From: Pseudomonadota bacterium
GTDB lineage: Bacteria > Myxococcota > UBA9042 > PHBI01
NCBI GenBank assembly: GCA_005788935.1
Contig: SYAK01000220.1
Span: 1-13,520 of the forward strand
Length of the DNA: 13,520 bases
Direction: 5' to 3'
Of this stretch, positions 1 to 6,545 are shown piece by piece. The notes beneath the pieces were generated by a model. It was not told the origin of the DNA, did not search any database, and saw only the letters and a program-made list of their open reading frames with translations. The position numbers and the translations under genes were made by a program. How positions within the stretch are numbered: the first letter of the stretch is position 1; each line of letters opens with the position of its first letter.

Positions 1-436
1 ACCAGCGCAAGACCGCCGCCGCACCCCACGAAGGGCCCGCCATCGGGGCCCACGTCAGCGTCGGCGCCGCCGCGACAGGCGCGGCCTGAGGGTCATCGGC
101 CTCACACGGGCCCTCGTCGCATGCGGGCTCGGACAGAGCCTCATCCGCGGACAGGACGAAGGCGCCGAAGCCGATCGCGACGAGGCCGCTCGTGACCCCC
201 ATCCACATGAAGGGCTCGGCCTCGCGCCGCAGCTGTCGCTCGTCGTCGGTCTGCGGCGCGGGCCCGCTGTAGATGTCGACGAGGCCCGCCGTCCCGAGGC
301 CGAGCATCGCGACCCCGCTGACGACGAGGAAGCCACCCATGAAGTCGTCCGTATCGGCCCGCGCGGCCGGCCCGCCGAGGGTCAGGCCCCCAGCCGCGAG
401 CAGCCCGGCGATGACGCCTGTCGGTCTTGTCCGCAT
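1..436 (-). CDS. small exported or membrane protein with two hydrophobic helices, 3' end cut by the window
   Basis: The frame is open for 145 codons from the ATG at 436 to the left edge, with no stop seen. A strong Shine-Dalgarno sequence (GGGAGGG, complement of 443-449) lies 7 nt upstream of the ATG. Residues 1-28 look like a signal peptide: Arg at 2 and 4, a Leu/Ala/Gly core, and an ARA-D cleavage site near residue 27. Two hydrophobic segments follow, at about 33-55 and 76-97, separated by a charged loop (DDERQLRREAE). After residue 100 comes a Pro/Ala-rich tail with Cys106 and Cys111. The gene begins 20 nt after the stop of the HMA gene on the same strand, so the two are probably co-transcribed. 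I do not recognise a family. The start is well supported; the function is unknown. Confidence 0.72.
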   Translation of the reverse strand, partial: MRTRPTGVIAGLLAAGGLTLGGPAARADTDDFMGGFLVVSGVAMLGLGTAGLVDIYSGPAPQTDDERQLRREAEPFMWMGVTSGLVAIGFGAFVLSADEALSEPACDEGPCEADDPQAAPVAAAPTLTWAPMAGPSWGAAAVLRW

Positions 437-456
437 GCGTTGCCCTCCCTTGTCCG

Positions 457-687
457 TCAGTGGCCAGACCCGTCGTCACGCCACGCGCCCGCGACGAAGC
501 CAGCGCCTTCGACCGCGGCCGCGAGGTCCGTCTGCGAAGCCCCGGTGTCCACGTCGAAGGTCACGGTGCCCTTCAGGAACTCGACCCGGGCCTCGCGCAC
601 GCCGGGCTGCGCCCCGAGGACCTTGTCAAGTCGGCCCGCGCAGCCCGCGCAGTGCATCCCGCGCACCTCGAGCGTCCACGTCGCCAT
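457..687 (-). CDS. heavy-metal-associated (HMA) domain protein, copper-chaperone-like
   Basis: This 76-residue protein consists almost entirely of one HMA fold. Near the N-terminus is the metal-binding motif GMHCAGC, with Cys13 and Cys16, followed by the usual helix (AGRLDKVLGAQPGV) and strand (VTFDVDTGA). The size fits CopZ/MerP-type carriers, which bind Cu(I) or another soft metal through the CxxC pair and pass it to a P-type ATPase or other partner. No signal peptide is visible, so it should be cytoplasmic. The ATG at 687 was chosen because AGGAGG (complement of 695-700) lies 7 nt upstream and the domain begins right after it; a longer in-frame start at 861 would run into the lipoprotein gene. 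The gene starts 31 nt after lipoprotein A ends and is followed closely by the small membrane protein. No P-type ATPase is visible in the window, so the partner is unknown. Confidence 0.88.
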   Translation of the reverse strand: MATWTLEVRGMHCAGCAGRLDKVLGAQPGVREARVEFLKGTVTFDVDTGASQTDLAAAVEGAGFVAGAWRDDGSGH

Positions 688-718
688 CTGCGCGCCTCCT
701 GCGTGACGTCCGCCAGAC

Positions 719-3463
719 TCACGGCCAGCAGTTGGTCGGCCCCGCGAAGTCGTAGCTGATCTGGTGATAGTCGAAGAGCAGCTCGAGGGCCTCACGCTGG
801 CCCCAACCGCGACACATCCAGCCGTCGAGGAAGTCGGTGAGGTCGACGCCGGTCCGGCCACGGTCGACCCACGCCGGGTCCGCGAGGTAGGTGAAGAGGA
901 CGTCGTAGACGGCGTTGCGCGCGCGGTCGACCGTGTCCCAGTCCTCGTTGTCCGAGTCGGCGAGGTCCCACATCAGCGCCATCACGAGGTAGCGCGAGAG
1001 GGCGTCGTCGATCGTGCGGAAGGCGAAGGGGCTCCGCATGTCCTCGAGGTCGTCGACGATGTAGACGCCAAGCGGGCGGCTGTCGACGAAGTAGCGCGAG
1101 CCCGTGATGTCACCCGCGAGGAAGGAGGTCACGCCCTCGGTCCAGCTGCGACGCGCGTCATCGCGGCGACCGTCGCTGACGTCGCCCGGGTGCGAGTCGC
1201 GCGCGAGCTCGTTCAGGGCGAACTTGAAGAACTCGCGGGCGATGATCATGTCGTCATATTCGTCGCGGTCCTCGTCCTTGCCCTGAACCGAGACGGCCGC
1301 GAGCTCGGTGCAGACGCCGAGCTCGTAGAGGTAGCGGCTGCAGTAGTTCGTGTCGGTCGTGTCGGTGCCCGTCGCCCAGAAGGCGCGCAGCTCGGGCAGC
1401 GTGCGGCCCGTCGTGAGGCGGACCTGGTCCCAGCCCTGGCGCAGGATGTCGAAGATGTTGAAGGCGCCCGCGTTGCGCTCGACGGTGATGTCGATGTCCT
1501 GAACCGTCGTCTCGGCGTCGGGGTCGAGGAGCAGGACGGGCGGGCTCGTCACCTCGTAGATGCGCTTGAACTTCGGGTGGTCGAAGAGCTGGATGTTGCG
1601 GAGCCCCTCGTCCTCGCTCGTGCGCGTTCGGACCGCGACGATGTAGCCCGGCGCCTGCGTCGCGTAGCGCACGAAATAATGGCCGCGCGCGTCCGTGACG
1701 CCAGTCCCGAGGACCATGTTCGTGCCGATCTCGCGCAGCTCGACGACCGCGCCCTCGACCGACTTCCAACGGAAGGCCCCGAAGCCGTTCTCGTCGAAGA
1801 CCTTGTCCTGGAAGCGGATTCGCCCCGTCGCGACCCGGTCGCACCCGCGGTTGTCGATCCGCGCGATGCGGACGGCTTCGTCGTTGCTGGCGCCGCTACG
1901 GCCGAGGAAGGGCAGCACGCCCGAGTACACCTCGGTGCGGCCGCAGTAGTTGACGGTCAGGGTATAACCGTGCCCCTGGCGGCAACCCGAGCTCGCGCAG
2001 CAGTCGTCGCTGTAGGTCACGATGCGCGCCTCGTAGATGCCAGGCGGCGCCCCGTTCGTCGGCCAGAAGACGTTCTCGTTGGCCGGACCGTTCGAGCAGC
2101 CGATGTTCGAGTCGAGGTCGAGCTTGCCACCGCTGCGGGGGCACGTCTTGTTGTTGTAGTAAATCTCGCAGTTGAACGGATCGATGACGTGCAGGTCGAG
2201 GTCCGCTCGCGTGTCCCATGCGAGCGAGAACTGGATGTCGCCGCCGCCGACCTTGATGACGTTGAGCGTGTAGGGGAGCCAGCTCGAGACGCGGCCCCGG
2301 GCGTCGCGCAGCGCGAGGCGGAGGGCCAGGGTGCGCGGGGCGACCTCGTCGGCCGCGTACTGCCGGACGCGAATCGTCGCGCCGACCTCGCCATCCGCGG
2401 GGTCGGCGGTCGGGTCGACGGGGACCTGAAAGTATCCGTCCTCGTCGGGGACGCTCACGAGCAGGCCGACGATGTCCTCGCTGCCGGTCAGGGCCCCGAT
2501 GTTGGCACGGACCGTCGTCGTGCCACCGGTCACGACGGTCGCGTTGCTCGCCGACAGCGGCGGCGCGGCGGGGGCCCAGCCTGCTGTCGAGAGCGGCGGG
2601 GTCGTCCCGACGAAGACGCCGTTTGTGACGGTGACGCCGATGACGGGCTTGTTCTGGAGGCGCAGCGCGAAGGCCTCGTAGCGGACCTCCCAGACCCCGA
2701 GCGTCGCCTTCAGCGGGATGACATAGCTGCCGTCACGGCGCGTGTTGCGCTCGCTGATGACGTAGGTGATGGCGTACTGGCCGCCGCCGAGCGGCAGGCT
2801 GAAGGCCGAGCCCGCCGTGAAGCCGCTGTCGATCGCCGTGAAATCAGGCTCGAGGGTCACGTCGCCAGGCGCGTCGATCTGCACCATGACGCTGACGACC
2901 TGGCCGTTCTTGACGGCGAGATCGCGCGGCGTGACCTCGGTGAAGCGGATGGGCGGGTTCTTCGTGCGGACCTGCACCGTGTCGGCCCCCACATCGAAGC
3001 CGTCCTGGGCCTCGGCCGTGATCGTGAGGCGCGGCAGGGCGAACTGGCGCGTGTCGACCACGAAGCGCGTCGGCAGCTTGGTGTCGGACGCGATGGTCTC
3101 GCCGTTGACCTTGAGGTGGACGAAGTCGACGAGGCGCTCGCCGCGCCCGACCGGGAGCAGCTCGACGGAGATGCTGCCCTCGACCTCGGCGTCGCCAGTC
3201 GGGGTCGCGATGCGCACGATCGAGAGGCCCGCGGGCGTCTCGACATCCGCCTCGGGGGTCGCGGCGTCCGAGGCGGGCGCGCTCGCGTCGGCCTCGGCGA
3301 GACCGTCATCGGTCGCGGAGGCATCTCCTCCCGGGGAGACATCGCCAGACTGCGTAGCGACACCCGCCTCCTGGCACGCCGCGAGCGCGAGCGCGAGGGC
3401 GATGAGCGTGGACGGGATGGACAGGCGCCTCTCGGCGCGGGCGGGGAGCGACGGCGGGTTCAT
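719..3463 (-). CDS. giant lipoprotein A: DUF2135/YfaP-like segment plus metallopeptidase-like domain lacking the HExxH histidines
   Basis: This 914-residue surface lipoprotein is a paralogue of lipoprotein B (9594-12440). Its signal peptide ends in the lipobox LAAC (Cys30). Gln at +2 and the lack of Asp there suggest outer-membrane sorting. Residues 36-78 form an Asp/Ala/Pro/Glu-rich linker. About 79-170 and 171-280 look like beta-sandwich (Ig-like) units. About 405-541 resembles DUF2135/YfaP (DLDLHVIDP, GGKLDLDSNIGC, YTLTVNYCG) and holds eight cysteines. About 565-665 resembles a carboxypeptidase-regulatory domain (GAVVELREIG, TDARGHYFVRY). The C-terminal part (about 666-914) resembles exported zinc peptidases with a DEYDD-HExxH-DSPGG-EGWATF pattern, but here the core reads REFFK (743-747) with WTEG at 774-777. 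Catalysis is therefore unlikely; a binding or scaffold role is inferred. The ATG at 3463 has only a weak Shine-Dalgarno sequence. The architecture is read by eye; domain names are family resemblance, not search results. Confidence 0.85.
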   Translation of the reverse strand: MNPPSLPARAERRLSIPSTLIALALALAACQEAGVATQSGDVSPGGDASATDDGLAEADASAPASDAATPEADVETPAGLSIVRIATPTGDAEVEGSISVELLPVGRGERLVDFVHLKVNGETIASDTKLPTRFVVDTRQFALPRLTITAEAQDGFDVGADTVQVRTKNPPIRFTEVTPRDLAVKNGQVVSVMVQIDAPGDVTLEPDFTAIDSGFTAGSAFSLPLGGGQYAITYVISERNTRRDGSYVIPLKATLGVWEVRYEAFALRLQNKPVIGVTVTNGVFVGTTPPLSTAGWAPAAPPLSASNATVVTGGTTTVRANIGALTGSEDIVGLLVSVPDEDGYFQVPVDPTADPADGEVGATIRVRQYAADEVAPRTLALRLALRDARGRVSSWLPYTLNVIKVGGGDIQFSLAWDTRADLDLHVIDPFNCEIYYNNKTCPRSGGKLDLDSNIGCSNGPANENVFWPTNGAPPGIYEARIVTYSDDCCASSGCRQGHGYTLTVNYCGRTEVYSGVLPFLGRSGASNDEAVRIARIDNRGCDRVATGRIRFQDKVFDENGFGAFRWKSVEGAVVELREIGTNMVLGTGVTDARGHYFVRYATQAPGYIVAVRTRTSEDEGLRNIQLFDHPKFKRIYEVTSPPVLLLDPDAETTVQDIDITVERNAGAFNIFDILRQGWDQVRLTTGRTLPELRAFWATGTDTTDTNYCSRYLYELGVCTELAAVSVQGKDEDRDEYDDMIIAREFFKFALNELARDSHPGDVSDGRRDDARRSWTEGVTSFLAGDITGSRYFVDSRPLGVYIVDDLEDMRSPFAFRTIDDALSRYLVMALMWDLADSDNEDWDTVDRARNAVYDVLFTYLADPAWVDRGRTGVDLTDFLDGWMCRGWGQREALELLFDYHQISYDFAGPTNCWP

Positions 3464-3623
3464 CGGGAACGTCTAAGCGGCGGCCACGGACGATGGAAAT
3501 AAAAAGTTCCAAGGACGGGACGAACCAGCGACAACAGGGGCGCGCCCCGACCTGCCGCTCGCCCTCGCCTGCGGCAGGCGGCGCGTACCGATACCCGCCG
3601 AGACCCATGGAGGGCGAGACGCG
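3464..3623. promoter_or_regulatory. divergent intergenic region between lipoprotein A and hemH
   Basis: These 160 bp must hold the promoters for both lipoprotein A (leftward) and hemH (rightward). An AT-rich island at 3494-3510 (GGAAATAAAAAGTTCC within it) stands out in otherwise GC-rich DNA and is a plausible promoter or regulator site. It has a short GGAA/TTCC dyad. I could not identify convincing -35/-10 pairs. The hemH-proximal half carries overlapping inverted repeats, listed separately. Confidence 0.4.
3551..3580. promoter_or_regulatory. overlapping inverted repeats in the hemH leader region
   Basis: CCTGCCGC (3551-3558) is exactly complementary to GCGGCAGG (3571-3578), giving an 8-bp stem with a 12-nt loop. 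The right arm also belongs to a tighter palindrome, CGCCTGC-G-GCAGGCG (3566-3580), with 7-bp arms around one base. The two pairings share bases and cannot form together as hairpins. They lie 44-73 nt upstream of the hemH start. They could be an operator or a leader RNA structure; GC-rich DNA also yields such repeats by chance. Confidence 0.35.
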
Positions 3624-4661
3624 ATGAACGGACTCCTGCTCGTCAACCTCGGGACGCCCGACGCCCCGACGACTGGCGCTGTGCGCCGCTACCTGCGCGA
3701 ATTCCTGTCGGATCCGCGCGTCCTCGACATCAACCCGGTCGGGCGGGCGCTGCTGCTTCACGGCGTCATCCTGCGGGTGCGGCCGCGCAAGAGCGCCCAC
3801 GCCTATCAGACGATCTGGGGTCGCGGCGTCGACGTGGGCCAGTCGCCGCTCCTCGGCTGGAGCAAGCGGCTGACGGCGGCGGTCGCGACGAGCCTCGGAG
3901 ACACGTGGCGCGTGGCGCTCGGCATGCGCTACGGCAACCCTTCGCTCGCCTCGGCGCTCGACGAGCTGCAACGATACCCGCTGAAAAAGCTCGTCATCTG
4001 CCCGCTCTACCCGCAATATGCCTCGAGCTCGACGGGCAGCACGCTCGAGCGCGTGATGGACCTCGTGAAGGACCTGCCCGTGGTCCCGCCCGTCGTCGTC
4101 GTGCGCGACTTCTACGACGACCCGGGCTTCATCGACAGCGTCGCCGACGTGACGCGCGAGGAGCTCGCGACCTTCACCCCCGACCACGTGCTCTTCAGCT
4201 TCCACGGGTTGCCCGAGCGGCACGTGAAGGCGACCGACCCGACGGGCGCTCACTGCCTCGCGTCGGAGACCTGCTGCGACCGCCTCGTCGCGGCCAATCA
4301 CGCCTGCTACCGCGCGCAAAGCCACGCCACCGCGCGGCTCGTCGCGGAGAAGCTCGGGCTCGAACAAGGGCGCTGGTCCATCGGCTTCCAGTCCCGTCTC
4401 GGGCGAGACCCGTGGATCAAGCCGTACACGGACGTGCTGCTCGGCAAGCTGGTCGAGCGGGGCGTGAAGCGGCTGATGGTCGTGACGCCCTCGTTCGTGT
4501 CCGATTGCCTCGAGACGCTCGAGGAGATCGGGATCCGGGCCGACGAGGACTTCCGACAGGCGGGCGGTGAGGCGCTGCGGGCGGTCCCGTGCGTCAACGC
4601 GCATCCGCGCTGGGTGAAGGCCCTGACCCGCCTCGTGCTCGACACGGCCGGCTTCCCCTGA
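3624..4661 (+). CDS. hemH: ferrochelatase with internal four-cysteine (probable [2Fe-2S]) segment
   Basis: Ferrochelatase inserts Fe2+ into a porphyrin (protoporphyrin IX, or coproporphyrin III in some bacteria) late in haem synthesis. The 345 residues show the whole family: GLLLVNLGTPDAP at the N-terminus, PLYPQYASSSTGS (127-139), the catalytic His194 in SFHGLPERH (192-200), GFQSRLGRDPW (254-264), and the acidic motif SDCLETLEEI (293-302) with Glu297 and Glu301. Four cysteines at 211, 217, 218 and 228 (C-x5-CC-x9-C) sit in an internal loop; Myxococcus-type ferrochelatases are known to hold a [2Fe-2S] cluster through such an internal segment rather than a C-terminal one. The start is supported by GGAGGG at 3609-3614, 9 nt upstream. 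The next gene begins 2 nt after the stop, so they are probably co-transcribed. The identification is firm; the cluster is inferred from the cysteine pattern. Confidence 0.97.
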   Translation: MNGLLLVNLGTPDAPTTGAVRRYLREFLSDPRVLDINPVGRALLLHGVILRVRPRKSAHAYQTIWGRGVDVGQSPLLGWSKRLTAAVATSLGDTWRVALGMRYGNPSLASALDELQRYPLKKLVICPLYPQYASSSTGSTLERVMDLVKDLPVVPPVVVVRDFYDDPGFIDSVADVTREELATFTPDHVLFSFHGLPERHVKATDPTGAHCLASETCCDRLVAANHACYRAQSHATARLVAEKLGLEQGRWSIGFQSRLGRDPWIKPYTDVLLGKLVERGVKRLMVVTPSFVSDCLETLEEIGIRADEDFRQAGGEALRAVPCVNAHPRWVKALTRLVLDTAGFP

Positions 4662-4663
4662 CG

Positions 4664-6490
4664 ATGGGCCCGCTCGTCCTCGCGGCCGCCGTGTTCGCCG
4701 TGATTGCCGAGGCGGGTGGCGCGGCCGCGGACCTGCCGGACGGCGCGCGTTGTCGTCCACGTGACGACGGGGCCCTGCGGGTGAGTCCGGCGTCAGTCGT
4801 GGCGGGTGCCCCCGTGCGCGTGCTGCTCGCGACCGACCGTGTGGGCACAGGCCCGATCGGGCTGTTGCTGACAACCGACGCGGCGCCCTTGCTGCCGATA
4901 CCCTTTGAATTGCAACGTTTCGAAGGGCCGCCCGGGGGGCTCGTCGCGGCGCTGCCAGCAGCCCCGCACGGCGGATTTCGCGTCATCGTCCTCGCCGGGG
5001 GACGTCCGGTCTCGTGCGACCCCGTGGCGGTCTTCGACGAGCCACCAACCCCGACCCCACGCCCACGGCGCGCCGCCGTCTGGCAGACCCGCGGCCGCTG
5101 GGACGCGGACAGCGAGGACCTCTTCAGCCTCTGGGTGGCGCACCTCTTCACGGCGCCGCGCGAGGCGGAGGTGTCCTGGCCGCGGCTCGCGGCGGTCCTC
5201 GCAGACCCGGCGCGCAACGCGTTGCACGGGCACCTCGGGCTCGGAGAAGACGCCGAGGGGCTCGGCCTGAGGCCGGACTGCGCCGATTTTCCATACGTCC
5301 TGCGCGCGTACTTCGCGTGGAAGCTCGGGCTGCCCATGGGATACCGCCGCTGCACGCGTGGCAGCCGGCGCTTGTCACCGCGCTGCGAGGTGACGCTCGT
5401 GACGAACGCCGAGCGGGGGGCGTCGCGCGACCCCGTCGAGGCCTTCCGCAGCTTCGTCGGGCGCATGCGGGGCGCCATCCACGCCTCCTCGCCGCGCCCG
5501 GACCCGGCCTCCGACGCGAGCGACCTGTACCCGATCGCGCTGACCCGCGACGCGCTGCGGCCAGGCGCGGTCTACGCCGACCCTTACGGCCACGTGATGA
5601 TGGTGGCGACCTGGTACCCACAGACGGCGACGACGCCAGGGGCCCTGATGGCGGTCGACGCACAGCCCGACGAGACGGTGGGACGGCGCCTGTTCTGGCG
5701 CGGCAACTTCCTCTTCCCGCCCGACGACGGGGTCCGCGGGGCTGGCTGGCGGCGCTTTCGGCCGCTGCGCCTCGACGCGGGCCAGCCCCACGTCATGCCA
5801 GGCAACGCGGCGCTCGCCTCCGACCCCGACTACGGCGACGTCTCGCTCGCGCAGTGGGAGGGCGGACGCGAGGCCTTCTACGAGGCGATGGACGCGCTTG
5901 CCAACCCGCTGCCGATGGCCGCCTCGGTCGCGGTCGCGGCGGTCCTCGAGGCCCTCGCCCAGCAGGTCAACCGGCGGGTCGAGGCGGTGGCCGCCGCGGA
6001 CCGTTGGTTTGCAGACCCGCGGGGACGGCCAGTCGAGCCGATCGCGATGCCCGAGACAGCGGGCGGGCTCTTCCTGACGACGGGGCCGTGGGAGGACTTC
6101 TCGACGCCCTCGCGCGATCTGCGGCTGCTCATCGCCCTCGACGTCGTCCGTGAGCTGCCCGCGCGCCTCGCCCGCAACCCCTCGCGTTTCACGAATGACC
6201 TCGAAACCTCCGGCGGCGTAGAAGCCCACCTCGGCGCGCGCCTCGCGGCGACGTCCTTCAGCTACGGGCGCAGCGATGGCCGCCCGCAGACCCTGACGCT
6301 CGCCGCGCTGATGGCCCGCGCCGAGGCGCTCGAGGTGGGCTGGAACCCGAACGACTGCCCCGAGCACCGCTGGGGCGCCGCGCGCGGCTCGGACGAGGCC
6401 CGCAGTTGCCGTCGGCGGGCGCCGAACGCGCAGCGGACGCGGATGGACAAGGACCTGCGCAGGTACTTCGCGCGGCGTGAGCGGCCCTGA
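4664..6490 (+). CDS. secreted protein with probable papain-like/NlpC-like Cys-His-Asp centre, family not recognised
   Basis: The 608-residue product begins with a hydrophobic stretch (residues 2-22, ending GGAAA-D) that looks like a signal peptide, though it lacks N-terminal positive charge and contains Glu16. About 25-125 is beta-rich, then comes a Pro/Thr linker (PPTPTPRP). The middle region carries DCADFPYVLRAYFAWK with Cys206, YADPYGHVMMVATWY with His310 and AVDAQPD with Asp332. This Cys...His...Asp order and the helix after the Cys are typical of papain-like, NlpC/P60 or transglutaminase-like enzymes. The C-terminal 200 residues are mostly helical and charged, with Cys565 and Cys582. No tidy family match comes to mind, so the substrate is unknown; a cell-wall or protein amide bond is a guess. 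The ATG at 4664, 2 nt after hemH, is preferred; an in-frame ATG at 4589 would overlap hemH by 73 bp. Confidence 0.78.
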   Translation: MGPLVLAAAVFAVIAEAGGAAADLPDGARCRPRDDGALRVSPASVVAGAPVRVLLATDRVGTGPIGLLLTTDAAPLLPIPFELQRFEGPPGGLVAALPAAPHGGFRVIVLAGGRPVSCDPVAVFDEPPTPTPRPRRAAVWQTRGRWDADSEDLFSLWVAHLFTAPREAEVSWPRLAAVLADPARNALHGHLGLGEDAEGLGLRPDCADFPYVLRAYFAWKLGLPMGYRRCTRGSRRLSPRCEVTLVTNAERGASRDPVEAFRSFVGRMRGAIHASSPRPDPASDASDLYPIALTRDALRPGAVYADPYGHVMMVATWYPQTATTPGALMAVDAQPDETVGRRLFWRGNFLFPPDDGVRGAGWRRFRPLRLDAGQPHVMPGNAALASDPDYGDVSLAQWEGGREAFYEAMDALANPLPMAASVAVAAVLEALAQQVNRRVEAVAAADRWFADPRGRPVEPIAMPETAGGLFLTTGPWEDFSTPSRDLRLLIALDVVRELPARLARNPSRFTNDLETSGGVEAHLGARLAATSFSYGRSDGRPQTLTLAALMARAEALEVGWNPNDCPEHRWGAARGSDEARSCRRRAPNAQRTRMDKDLRRYFARRERP

Positions 6491-6545
6491 GCGACCGCCC
6501 AATCCGATTTTTAATCAGGAAGACCATTTTTTCCAAGGACCCTGG
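6491..6545 (+). promoter_or_regulatory. AT-rich spacer and ribosome binding site before the CruF-like gene
   Basis: This 55-bp spacer contains the most AT-rich stretch in the neighbourhood (6501-6533), including a small dyad GATT-TTT-AATC. AAGGA at 6535-6539 lies 6 nt before the ATG at 6546 and serves as the Shine-Dalgarno sequence. This is why the shorter start is preferred over the in-frame ATG at 6477, which overlaps the previous gene. The AT-rich stretch could be an internal promoter, but no clear hexamers are visible. Confidence 0.4.

Noticed and set aside
764..3502. 912-codon open frame on the plus strand opposite lipoprotein A
   Set aside because: It spans the gene antisense and its product is a low-complexity run of Val, Asp, Arg, Ala and Glu with no motif. 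High GC with biased codons keeps the antisense frame open; the minus frame has a lipobox, conserved cysteines and a paralogue.
4589..4663. Longer N-terminus for the peptidase-like gene
   Set aside because: The extra 25 residues are Arg/Pro-rich, come from inside hemH, and would bury the hydrophobic signal-like segment; the ATG at 4664 is the natural coupled start, though the n-region is short of positive charge.
3306..4874. 522-codon minus-strand frame opposite hemH
   Set aside because: hemH on the plus strand is unmistakable, and this frame is Arg/His/Pro-rich, without a signal peptide or domain.
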